Of a DNA stretch of 64,000 nucleotides, positions 31,905-41,789 are shown in pieces (within the stretch, counting starts at the first letter, position 1; each line of letters starts with the position of its first letter). Below the pieces are notes generated by a model, which saw only the letters and a list, made by a program, of their open reading frames with translations, ran no database searches and was not told the origin of the DNA. The DNA comes from Diploptera punctata (lineage: Eukaryota > Arthropoda > Insecta > Blattodea > Blaberidae), in contig JASPKZ010002335.1 of assembly GCA_030220185.1 (NCBI GenBank), forward strand, positions 410,001-474,000, written 5' to 3'. Made by a program: the position numbers and the translations under genes.

Positions 31905-31978
31905 GCTCAGGTAGCTCAAATGGTAGAGCACTTGGACTAGAAAACCAAGGGTCCCGGGTTCAAGTCCCGGTCTGAGCG
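31905..31978 (+). tRNA. tRNA-like, AGA anticodon (family B), array B2
   Basis: Consensus copy, followed by the right terminus and the 12-bp duplication. Confidence 0.7.
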
Positions 31979-32019
31979 TATAATTTTTCTCTTCAAATAT
32001 GATTTACCAAAATGTTACT

Positions 32020-33470
32020 TGCTATCCGTTTAATGTGGTATTGTTGATAGTGATTTGACTGTGTGAATAGGAAATGTTAATTTATATAAATTAATTTGAA
32101 ATTATTTTTACATTTCGGCTCATAAAACTCTGATTTTGAAGAAGGATTTAGGTTGTTTCACAAAAGGATTTCTGGTTGGTTTTAGTTTTGGGATTTAGGT
32201 AAATTGCGGTAGAGCTGGATTCTGTTCTCAGGGGTTGGAAATTGGTCTACAGGTGATAGATCAAGTAAATTTTGTTGGTAAAATTCTTCACCATCTACTT
32301 AAAATCATTCCTCTTATTCACAATGATTTTATATTGTCCTTTTATAGTATAAAATGTTACTTTTCTCTATCCTAGTATTGGAGAGAATATTAAATTTTAT
32401 CTGAAGAGCTGCTTGCTTCTATTCATAATGAAAGTTTTATACGGAATGAATAAAATAAATTTTAACATTATTACATCACATGAAATTATTTTTAATTTAT
32501 ATTGGTTAATATAATTCTTTAAATATAAGGTTAAATCTGATTGATCGCACAAGAAAAATAAGTGCTTTTAATTCCAGTCACAATTTAGTTTCATTTTCAT
32601 TGATGAGAGTATTAATAAAAATAGATATTTTTTAAAATTTAATTTAAATATTTAGGAATTCGAAAACAATGAATTTAAACAATTTTAAAGTATTATTTTT
32701 ATAAAAACTTTATCTAGTAAAATATTTTTTATTATTATTAAGATATTTTTATTCTTTTTTTATTATTATTATTTAATTTAGGTATGAAAAGTATTTTAAA
32801 TACAAAATTATTAACTATAACTTTAATATTTAGGTAACGTTAAAATCCTGCTTTAATTTTCACGGGACTGATTTCTGAAGGTATCCCTTCTATCCTCAGC
32901 CAAAACTCTGATTTCAATATGTTTAAATAACCCATTGTACTTACCATGCTTTGAGTTCCACTTTACATGAATGATGTGCACTTGTACTGTGTTTAGGATG
33001 AGTGTATCTGTGTAGTGTTGGATGTATGATGAAGGGAATGGAGAAGGTGCTGGCACACATTCTACTCCTATCAAAAAACACCAAAGAGGCCATCAGACTT
33101 AATGTCTCCATCCAAAGAAATTATAAACAGTACCACATGCCTTTCCAACATTGCACCTGCTTAGAATCAGGTTGTTCTAACTCCACTTTTTAAAAAATCT
33201 CTCTTTTTTTTTATGCATGATGTTCTAACATCTCTCCTGTATCAGTTTCAAACTATATATTTTGTTGTCAGAATGTGTCCTTTCATCAAAACAGTGCTAT
33301 TGTTGTGAATTGTGTAGTATACAAAACTTAATATAATAGGTTTGTGAATTATATACAAAATATACATTATTATTAAATATATATACAAAACTTAATTGAA
33401 ACATTTAAAAAAACAAAGTTAAAACAAGCTGGCTTTAAGCAGGTAATATGTACTACGGAGGGGTTTGGAT
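32020..33470. other. No recognisable gene
   Basis: Very AT-rich, including (ATT)n-like runs near 32735-32775. The weak frame at 33002-33193 has no family resemblance. Confidence 0.5.
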
Positions 33471-33474
33471 TTAA

Positions 33475-33645
33475 ATCAGCCATCTAGTGCACAGTCTAGC
33501 CATTAAAAATTGTATAGCATCACCCCTCCTAACCCTGAGACTGAAAAATTTTACAATTAAAATTTCCAACTCCACCAGATACTGAACCTGGACCTGCGAG
33601 TCAGGAAGCAAGTATGCTACCACCTGAGCTAGTGCAATAGTATTT
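33475..33645 (-). mobile_element. SINE S2 with tRNA-like head
   Basis: On the minus strand a head with B-box-like GGTTCAGTATC precedes GGAGTTGGAAATTTTAATTG, AAAATTTTCAGTCTCAGGG and GTGCACTAGATGGCTG. The same order recurs on the + strand at 39285-39440. Confidence 0.55.
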
Positions 33646-33919
33646 TATCCTATCTAATATTGTATCATAGAAAAAGCATGTTAATTATTTTTCAATATTT
33701 TAAAATATAGCTTTATTATTCTTGAGGCATGAAATTAATAGTGTTTATTTTAGGTATTCAAGTCAGTTTTAGTTTGGCTCATTCATGATAAAAATATATT
33801 AATTTCAAAAGATTGAATTGGAAAATACACTTTGACTTTTGTATTCTCATGTGGAAATGTTTCAACAAATGTCTTCGTTATTCTCAACTAGAAAGTAAGA
33901 AAATGAAAAGAACTTAGAA

Positions 33920-34440
33920 ACAAAAGAGCTGCAGATATCAAATTCATTAACAAATGTTTAGAAAATAATATCACTCCAAAATTTGTCCGGAAAATGGTTA
34001 AAAACAACAATACCAACACCAAAAAATTTTAGAAAAGAAAACTCTCAATTTGGAAAAAATCAAACATTATACAACTATAAGTAAAATAGACGTAGAACTA
34101 TACTTTTTACATCTAAAATTAACCAACAGTTTAGGCCAAATAGTTTGGGATAACCTAGAAAAAAACTTCTACAACCAATTGAACCTCAAAATGAAGAAAA
34201 AAATTGATGTACAAAAGAAAAAGATAATTAATTTGAAACCTGAGTTAAATAAATTGAAGAAAAATAAAAGTATAAAAAATATAACCACTAAATTAGGCAG
34301 GGGGATAAAGAAAATGAGAAAAATGTAATTAACCTATCATCTGAAAACTTCACAAAAGAAGAAATATCTATTTTAGACAAGGGATTGAAAACATGCATTA
34401 GTTACTCTAACAATTTAGAAGATTACATAGCTGATGTTGA
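33920..34440 (+). pseudogene. Penelope-like ORF, N-terminal part
   Basis: The frames read FINKCLENNITPKFVRKMVK, then a Lys-rich stretch (34050-34328) with LENLNKLKK-like coiled-coil character, then INLSSENFTKEEISILDKGL. The last resembles the 'NLS...L...E...L.KGL' block in front of PLE reverse transcriptases. There are frame changes near 34020 and 34325. Coding is cut at 34440 by the LINE insertion and continues with VEIAIDDMNYEEQTIIRKEC from 34886. Confidence 0.7.
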
Positions 34441-34876
34441 CACCAAACAGAATGGCCTATATGCTAGCCAGAGAAACCTTCTTCCTAGAGGACCTGAGGC
34501 AAAGGATACTACTGCCAGCAACGGAGCCATATAAGAAAGTCATCGAAAAAAAAGAAACAGAGAGAAAAAGAGATCGACGAAGATTTCTACGCCTCAGATG
34601 CCATGGTAAACAGAGAATGGACTGGAAGTAACCAACCACAAAGGCACAGAATCATAGGTTTAGCAAACACGGATATCATCACAAAATGTGCAAAAATACA
34701 AAATTCTACCAACCGAGTGATTTGTGTGAATGCAAGATATGCGACCAAAAGTGTGAGCGATACCATTACAAACAATGCAGAATATGGACAGGATCACTGA
34801 ACGAACTCATAAAAGACAAATCATAAACTTATAACTTAATGCTCTTTCGAGTGCCTCTTACCAATTTATTATTATT
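34441..34876 (+). mobile_element. 5'-truncated LINE insertion with 14-bp TSD
   Basis: ATAGCTGATGTTGA at 34427-34440 and 34877-34890 flank 436 bp. The insert encodes MAYMLARETFFLEDLRQRIL and later YKKVIEKK, related to the C-terminal parts of the LINEs at 53.7-54.2 kb and 58.4 kb (ARETFYAEDLRMKLLP, SGETFFTEQLRMLILLP), and ends in a TTATTATTAT tail. Confidence 0.88.
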
Positions 34877-35105
34877 ATAGCTGATGTTGAAATTGCTATC
34901 GATGACATGAATTATGAAGAACAAACAATAATCAGAAAAGAATGTGGGGAAGTTATTGAAAAAATTAAGAACACAAAAATAGAAAACCTATGCAAAACAA
35001 ATATGAAGAAAGTAAGAAACATTAACAATAAAAATGTTGACGATTTTTATTATTAATTTAACACTTCTCATAGAAGGATAAATTATATTTGAAGAGAAAA
35101 ATTTT

Positions 35106-35179
35106 CGCCTAGACCGGGACTCGAACCCGGTACCCTTGGCTTTCCGGGCCAAGTGCTCTACCAACTGAGCTACCAAGGC
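35106..35179 (-). tRNA. tRNA-like, GGA anticodon (family A), array A
   Basis: Minus copy with one T-stem change (AACCCGGTACCC on +). Confidence 0.7.
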
Positions 35180-35407
35180 GAGTTACGATCTAGACGCAAA
35201 TTTTTCTCTTATGTACGTTGTAATTCCCTCGCGCCAAATGCATGAAACCATAGCTTCTATCTTTGCAAATGGCGGCTTCTTAGTTAAGAAGACATTTATT
35301 GGGAATTTAACACTACTTTATAGCCAGTAGGGCTTCTATTGACGATTTTTATTATTAATTTAACACTTCTCATAGAAGGATAAATTATATTTGAAGAGAA
35401 AAATTTT

Positions 35408-35481
35408 CGCCTAGACCGCGACTCGAACCCGGGACCCTTGGCTTTCCGGGCCAAGTGCTCTACCAACTGAGCTACCGAGGC
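35408..35481 (-). tRNA. tRNA-like, GGA anticodon (family A), array A
   Basis: Minus copy with a T-stem change (GACCGCGACTCG on +), shared with the copy at 36012. Confidence 0.7.
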
Positions 35482-35709
35482 GAGTTACGATCTAGACGCA
35501 AATTTTTCTCTTATGTACGTTGTAATTCCCTCGCGCCAAATGCTTGAAACCATAGCTTCTATCTTTGCAAATGGCGGCTTCTTAGTTAACAAGACATTTA
35601 TTGGGAATTTAACACTACTTTATAGCCAGTAGGGCTTCTATTGACGATTTTTATTATTAATTTAACACTTCTCATAGAAGGATAAATTATATTTGAAGAG
35701 AAAAATTTT

Positions 35710-35783
35710 CGCCTAGACCGGGACTCGAACCCGGGACCCTTGGCTTTCCGGGCCAAGTGCTCTACCAACTGAGCTACCGAGGC
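35710..35783 (-). tRNA. tRNA-like, GGA anticodon (family A), array A
   Basis: Consensus family A copy. Confidence 0.72.
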
Positions 35784-36011
35784 GAGTTGCGATTTAGATG
35801 CAAATTTTTCTCTTATGTACGTTGTAATTCCCTTGTGCCAAATGCTTGAAACCATAGCTTCTATCTTTGCAAATGGCAGCTTCTTAGTTAAGAAGACATT
35901 TATTGGGAATTTAACACTACTTTATAGCCAGTAGGGCTTCTATTGACGATTTTTATTATTAATTTAACACTTCTCATAGAAGGATAAATTATATTTGAAG
36001 AGAATAATTTT

Positions 36012-36085
36012 CGCCTAGACCGCGACTCGAACCCGGGACCTTTGGCTTTCCGGGCCAAGTGCTCTACCAACTGAGCTACCGAGGT
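36012..36085 (-). tRNA. tRNA-like, GGA anticodon (family A), array A
   Basis: It shares the GACCGCGACTCG change with 35408, and its flank reads AGAATAATTT in place of AGAAAAATTT. The shared change suggests a two-unit higher-order repeat. Confidence 0.7.
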
Positions 36086-36512
36086 GAGTTACGATCTAGA
36101 CGCAAATTTTTCTCTTATGTACGTTGCAATTCCCTCGCGCCAAATGCTTGAAACCATAGCTTCTATCTTTGCAAATGGCGGCTTCTTAGTAAAGAAGACA
36201 TTTATTGGGAATTTAACACTACTTTATACCCAGTAGGGCTTCAATTGACGATTTTTATTATTAATTTAACACTTCTCATAGGCGAAAATTTTTCTCTTCA
36301 AATATAATTTATCCTTCTATGAGAAGTGTTAAATTAATAATAAAAATCGTCAATAGAAGCCCTACTGGCTCTATAAAGTTGTTAAATTCCCAATAAATGT
36401 CTTCTTAACTAAGAAGCCGCCATTTGCAAAGATAGAAGCTATGGTTTCAAGCATTTGGCGCGAGGGAATTACAACGTACATAAGAGAAAAATTTGCGTCT
36501 AGATCGTAACTC

Positions 36513-36586
36513 GCCTCGGTAGCTCAGTTGGTAGAGCACTTGGCCCGGAAAGCCAAGGGTCCCGGGTTCGAGTCCCGGTCTAGGCG
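36513..36586 (+). tRNA. tRNA-like, GGA anticodon (family A), array A
   Basis: The single plus copy of the array, consensus sequence, just before the right terminus. Confidence 0.75.
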
Positions 36587-36620
36587 AAAATTTTTCTCTT
36601 CAAATATAATAAAAATGTTG

Positions 36621-38200
36621 TTTTTTTCAAAATCAGACAAAGGGAATAATTTGGTAATTTTGGACAAAGAAGATTACAATGATAGGATGGAGAATTTATT
36701 AAAGGGAGAAGAATATGAAGAAATAAAAACAAATCCTCTTGCAAAAACAAATAAGGAAGTTGAAACCAGCCTAAAATCAATTAAAAAAATTATGGCACAA
36801 AAGGAAAAGTTTAAATTAAAAATACCAAATCCCAGAAACCCCAACATTCATTGCCTTCCTACAATCCACAAAGACGGAAAGAAAATGAGACCTATCATCA
36901 ACAATATCAACTCACCGACATATAACATATCAAAATGGCTAAGCAATCAATTTAAAGGTATGGAAAAATTTGAAAATTTAGCAGTAGAAAATTCTTACCA
37001 ATTAGTGGAAAAATTAGAAAATGTAGAAATAGAACCTTCAGAAAGATTGGTCTCATTTGACGTTACTTCATTGTTCACAAACATCCCGACTGACACAACT
37101 TTGAAAATTTTAGAAAAATGGTTGAAAGAAAACAAATTAGATGATGATAGCGTTAAAGAATACATAAAATTAACAAAATTATGCTTAAATCAAATGTTCT
37201 TCACCTTTAGAGGAAGGTACTTTAGACAAAAATCAGGACTTGCAATGGGAATTCCATTATCACCATTCTTAGCAAATATGTTTATGGGGAACTTTGAATG
37301 TCATGTAACCAAAGCACACCCTTTGATGTTTAAATTTTGGAGAAGATATGTAGATGATATCATAGCAATAGTAAAACAGAAACAATTAGAAGATGCCATT
37401 AAACTATTAAATATTCAAAATTAAACAATCAAATTTACAATGGAAGTAAAAAATAATCATGAAATACCATTTTTAGACCTTAAATTTATTAGGAATGAGG
37501 AAAAAAAGAAAATAGAATTTGGAATCTACAGAAAAGAAACTCACATTGACAATTATATAAAAGCTACTGGATTTAACCATTTTTCACACAAACAGGCAGT
37601 ATTTAATAGTTTAACACACAGACTTGTGAATGTCCCCATGAGCAAAGAAAATTACAATAAAGAGAAAGAACACATCATAAAAGTTGCGAAGGATAATGGT
37701 TTTCAAGAGAAGATGATACACAAGAAAATAAATAAATTTAAAGAACAAAAAATGATAAAAATATTGGTAAAAAATTCAAGAAGTTCACATACCATCCTTT
37801 AGTATTTGACAAGTTTCAAAAAATCTTCAACAAATTCAACATTAAATTAGCACCGAAAAATTATTACAGCTTAGGTAATTTAATAAAAACCAACAAAAAT
37901 GAAAAGATTGAAGACTGCAAAAAATTGGGAATTTATCAAATTAATTGTAAAGATTGTGAAAAGATATACATAGGAAAAACAAAAAGGAATCTAAATACAA
38001 GATTAAAGGAACACCTCAGAAATGTTAAAAATGGAAAAACCGAAAATCTGCAATAGCTGCACATGCCTGGTCAGAAAAACATAGAATAGAAACCAAAACA
38101 AAATTACTTAAACAATTGGAAAAAACCAAAGGAACTCACAATTTGGGAAAAAATTTACATATGCAAGAATGAAAATACAACTATGAATTTTGAAATACCC
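36621..38200 (+). pseudogene. Penelope-like reverse transcriptase + GIY-YIG endonuclease
   Basis: A one-base frame problem in a T-run follows the insertion site; then SKSDKGNNLVILDKEDYNDR, LPTIHKDGKKMRPIINNINS, ERLVSFDVTSLFTNIP (first catalytic Asp), KSGLAMGIPLSPFLANMFM and RRYVDDIIAIVK (catalytic YVDD) give a PLE-type RT, which differs from LINE RTs in these blocks. An in-frame TAA interrupts at 37422, then EIPFLDLKFIRNEEKK and HKQAVFNSLTHRLVNVP continue. After a frameshift near 37800 the endonuclease reads KLGIYQINCKDCEKIYIGKT and KRNLNTRLKEHLRNVKNG, with the GIY and YIG strands and catalytic Arg region. The enzyme would nick DNA and copy element RNA; this copy is inactive. Confidence 0.92.
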
Positions 38201-38202
38201 GG

Positions 38203-38400
38203 TTATAAGGATAGAGGACTGATTTGGAAGTTCGTCAGTTAGCCATCAGATGGTGCGGAGGTCAGTCTGCAGGATAGAAGGCAGCCGGACGTCAGTTGTG
38301 AACGTGACTCAGCATTGAGAATGTCACAAATGTTGTGATGAAACCTAGGTCTGCAAGAAGTTAAGAAGTATGAGGTGAGTGAAATAATAAAAAATAAACA
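38203..38400 (+). mobile_element. 3' end of the Penelope-like element
   Basis: It follows the coding end (NFEIPGYKDRGLIWK) and runs to AAGTATGAGGTGAGTGAAAT. The same text forms both arms of the palindrome at 26851-27249. This is the key link between the ATGAGGTGAG termini and PLEs. Confidence 0.8.
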
Positions 38401-38639
38401 ATAGAAAGTAACTGTTGAGAGTGGCGAATTTCTTTGCCAAAACGTATCCAGATGGGAAAACAAGTTAGTGTTATTTCCCATCTATTTTTTATATCTTAAT
38501 TTTGCTAATATCATTGTTGCAAAGTGCTAAAAAATGAGTATTGAGGAAAATATAACATAGTGTAATATTTTTAAATAATAAAAGACAGGATGTACTCAAC
38601 ACTGTTAAAAAAAAGAGAGAGACAAGAACAAGCCTTATA

Positions 38640-38965
38640 AGTAGTTTAATATTTGAAGGAAGTAACACAATGTGGTTCCTTTTAACTGTTATGAGTTAGG
38701 GATTTAGACTTTTTTTTTTTTCTTGCAGGCCATGGTTTCATCACATAGTCAATGTGTTTCGGATACATTGACAATAATATTCCTAATTCATAATACTCAT
38801 AAATAGTTATATTATTTTTGGTCTGGACATCTTACCTCAATATTAATGTTGATTTGTTCTTGGACATGTTTCAAAACAATTCTGTTTTATCGTCAGCTTT
38901 CCCAGACTCCCATAATTAAAATAACCTCAAAATATAACTTCCTAAAATTAAATACTCATAAATAG
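38640..38965. mobile_element. Penelope-like terminus pair
   Basis: GGAAGTAACACAATGTGGTT at the left is inverted at the right as AACCTCAAAATATAACTTCC. The centre carries CATCTTACCTCAATATTAAT and TGTTCTTGGACATGTTTCAA, shared with 18160-18230. Confidence 0.55.
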
Positions 38966-39284
38966 TGTTTACCAGCACAGTAAACCATTGTGCTTCTTAG
39001 GCAGCTCTCTTTAAATGGAACTTTTTCTCTCTCTTGTACAATTTTGAGGTCCCAAGTCCACGAACCTTTGTTCTACTCATCATCTTGCTGCTTCTTATTC
39101 AAAAATACTTTTAATAGGATTATAACATGTAAAGTTTATATACCGGGTTTCAAAAAGACTTGTGAGGTTACAAACCATTATTGAAAATATACTATTTAAG
39201 GTACATTAATAAAACCAGTTCAGAATGAAATAGAACTTAAACAATTTTCTTTAACATTTACGTCTTTAAATTTCTAAATGCTGT

Positions 39285-39640
39285 GCTGGCTCAAATGGGC
39301 CTGCCTAGAGGGCCTGGGTTTGATACCCAGTGGGGTTGAAAATTTAAATTGTTAAATTAATTTAATTGTAAAATTTTCAATTTTGGGACCAGGAAGGATG
39401 GTGATGTATAATATTTAATCGCTAGGCATGTGGTACTGTTAACAGCAAATTGTCCTTCGGATGGGGACATTAAGTCTGGCTGCCCCCTGGTAATTTTTTA
39501 TAGGATAGGTTATGTGCCAGCACTCGTTTCATCTTCTTCCTTCCCTTTATCATCATATGGCACACTTTACACTAGACGAACACATACTCATCCTACACTC
39601 CTCTCTGTATACAATACAAGAATACATCTTCTGTGAAAAG
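39285..39640 (+). mobile_element. SINE S2 with tRNA-like head, + strand copy
   Basis: Head with GGTTTGATACCCAG, then GGGTTGAAAATTTAAATTG, GACCAGGAAGGATGGTGATG, CCTTCGGATGGGGACATTAA and CTGGCTGCCCCCTGGT. It shares the first ~150 bp with 33475-33645 in inverse. The frames at 39430-39778 are incidental. Confidence 0.55.
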
Positions 39641-39789
39641 TGGTCTGCCGAAGTGGTATGTAAATTGAAAATAGACCACATTAATACCATCTATCTGCTC
39701 AGCTTAGAACGCAAAGCATGTAAAATGCAGTGCCTAGCATTAGAAATACACACACATTTTACCAAAAGATGTTGGTAAATGTCAGGATA

Positions 39790-41635
39790 TACCATTATGA
39801 GGTGGTAAATTTATATTAAACGTAACCTCTGTTCATTGCCAATCTTGCACATTGTATACAGTTGAACCTGAGATAACTATGTCTAGGTGAAGAGAAAAGA
39901 TTACTCACAAATCAGATTTAGTTAATAAGTAGGCTATTATTTTAGATCTTGTGTTAGACTACAGGTGAGTCATAATATAAATAATGATATGTAACTTTAT
40001 TAAGATTCACACAAATATTTTTCTAAGGGCAAAATACTTTTAATTAGGAACAGTACTAAAACTACTCCCAGCAAATCTCTGCATGAGGATGATCTATGGA
40101 CTGGGACTCGAACCCTGAATCTCTGACTATACACCAAGCAAATATTTTTTCTTTCTAAAATAAAACTATCCAATTCTGAAAATTGTTAATTTAAAATATA
40201 ACATCATATTATGAAGATTTGCTGCTTAAAAATAATGTATAAATTCTCAATAAAAATACTTTGAATAGAAGTAATCAGATGATGTTGTTGAAGTGTTAAT
40301 TTAAAATATAACAAAAGATTTATTGTGTTAATTTGACAATTACACTCATGACCTCACACTAGTTTTATATGTTATATTAGTTTTTAATTGTGTTACAGCA
40401 TATTGCTAATTTGCATGGTGTTCGGCTCAAATGCATTCCTTTATGAGATTTTCTTTTTCTGGGAATACAGTATAGTAAGCACTAGGCCTATGCACACAAT
40501 TTTATACAAACTGGAATTTTTCAAACTGAATTAAAATAACACCCATGAAGTTATGTAGTTGATTGTAAAATAGAATCATGAATTGTCTTATAATAAAACT
40601 TAACTGAAAAAGTCATATTAATACAGTAGCCTATATTCTTAGAATATCACATAAAACAAGAACACTAAAAATTTACTATAATTTTGACCTTGGAGGCACA
40701 CATCCCAGTGTGGTATAAGTAATTCCTAGACGTGCAGCTATTTCAGTCCACATCTCTTATAAATTTTATTTTCTGGTCAAGGGAGTTTCCTCTTTCTATT
40801 CTCTATAGCTGACCAAATCCAACTGAAGGAACTGCTGTTTCACCCCTATTATAGAACACAGCTTCTTTTTATTTTTGTATTTCCCAATTGTTACAACAAA
40901 AGTACAATATGTATTGTGTTTAAAACGTTTGCACCTATTAGAACATTTTTGTTGCATATTCTTACTTACCTGATTGTTCCCATGAAAGTGGGTATCATAT
41001 TTGAAACAAATGTATCTGTTTTGAATAGTCTTAATAATCTTTGAATTAAACTGTAACGTATTAAACTGTCGCTAAAAAACCCACTGACAATCAAACACAT
41101 TGCCACTCCTCCTGTGGTTTGTCCCTGGAGTCCCTGCTTCCTACCTTTCTTGTGTTTATTGCACTTGTCACATATTGGTATTGACATCAATTTAAAAAAT
41201 ACATTTTTGGTATTCTTTGGTTATGTACAACTCGGGTACATTTTTTATGAACTTTGATACGTATAAGTACATTATGTTCAAGTAAAGTTTTAAAATTAAT
41301 CTAACTTTTGAATTAACACTTATAAACTTTTACATATTAACCTGAGTTATGTATAAAATCCAGGTTCAATTCACTGTAAATTTGGTCTTAATGCTTTTCT
41401 AGTGCACATTGAGTTGGTTAAAAAAGTTGTTTTTTTTTTTTCCTCCCCTTATTAATTTGAGTTTTTTCCCAGCTCACATAACTTAAGTGCTTAGATTTAA
41501 CAGCATCTGTCAAAAATGTAGGCCTATACATCTAATAAGATAGGTTGGGGTGCTTTACACCGCACTGTAAAGATCATAATTAGGTTTTAACAGTAATTTC
41601 TAAGATTTAAACAGTCACTGGTATTCAAAGTTAAA
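39790..41635. other. No recognisable gene
   Basis: AT-rich. A partial tRNA-like 3' half on the minus strand (GGACTGGGACTCGAACCCTG) lies at about 40098-40120. Confidence 0.45.
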
Positions 41636-41640
41636 AATAA

Positions 41641-41785
41641 ATTGGAAACACATTATTAGGTTCTTAATTACTAAAATTAATGGGTCTTTTTAAAACATCT
41701 TTACCCTCATATTTTTCATTTCCATATGTTTTTCAAACACAAAATATGAGGTAATAATGTTAAAATGACTCATTACTTTTATTCG
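41641..41785. mobile_element. Short Penelope-like terminus hairpin
   Basis: GGAAACACATTATTAGGTTC and TTAAAACATCTTTACCCTCA face the inverse AATATGAGGTAATAATGTTA plus AAATGACTCATTACTTTT. It resembles the ends at 16620-16865 with the middle lost. Confidence 0.55.
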
Positions 41786-41789
41786 TCAA

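Larger units (their letters stand above)
30928..32004. mobile_element. tRNA-unit array B2: two units inverted against two, 12-bp TSD
   Basis: TACCAAAATGTT at 30916-30927 and 32005-32016 is a perfect 12-bp duplication. Two minus and two plus units lie between, tRNA-like parts 304 bp apart on each side, meeting at 31600/31601. The left end is the inverted unit tail (TGATGTTCTTATTATTAATT) and the right end is the tRNA flank CTCTTCAAATATGATTT. Confidence 0.9.
35040..36607. mobile_element. tRNA-unit array A: four units inverted against one, 13-bp TSD
   Basis: AATAAAAATGTTG at 35027-35039 and 36608-36620 is a perfect 13-bp duplication inside PLE coding sequence. Four minus family A units with tRNA-like parts at exactly 302-bp spacing meet plus-oriented sequence at 36280/36281, followed by one plus unit. 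The ends match those of array B2: the inverted unit tail (ACGATTTTTATTATTAATTT) and the tRNA flank TTTTTCTCTTCAAATAT. Confidence 0.92.
33880..38400 (+). mobile_element. Penelope-like retroelement, disrupted by two insertions
   Basis: The order along the + strand is: an N-terminal region (RAADIKFINKCLENN at about 33920), coiled-coil code (34050-34330), a LINE insertion, more N-terminal code, a tRNA-unit array, reverse transcriptase, GIY-YIG endonuclease, and then a 3' end that finishes AAGTATGAGGTGAGTG. Removing the two insertions, each flanked by target duplications, rejoins the element. The host element is older than both insertions. Confidence 0.88.

Noticed and set aside
2624..36586. Treating the tRNA-like copies as a functional serine tRNA gene cluster
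   Set aside because: They lack the long variable arm of tRNA-Ser, have an extra anticodon-stem pair and acceptor mismatches, and sit in repeats with target duplications.
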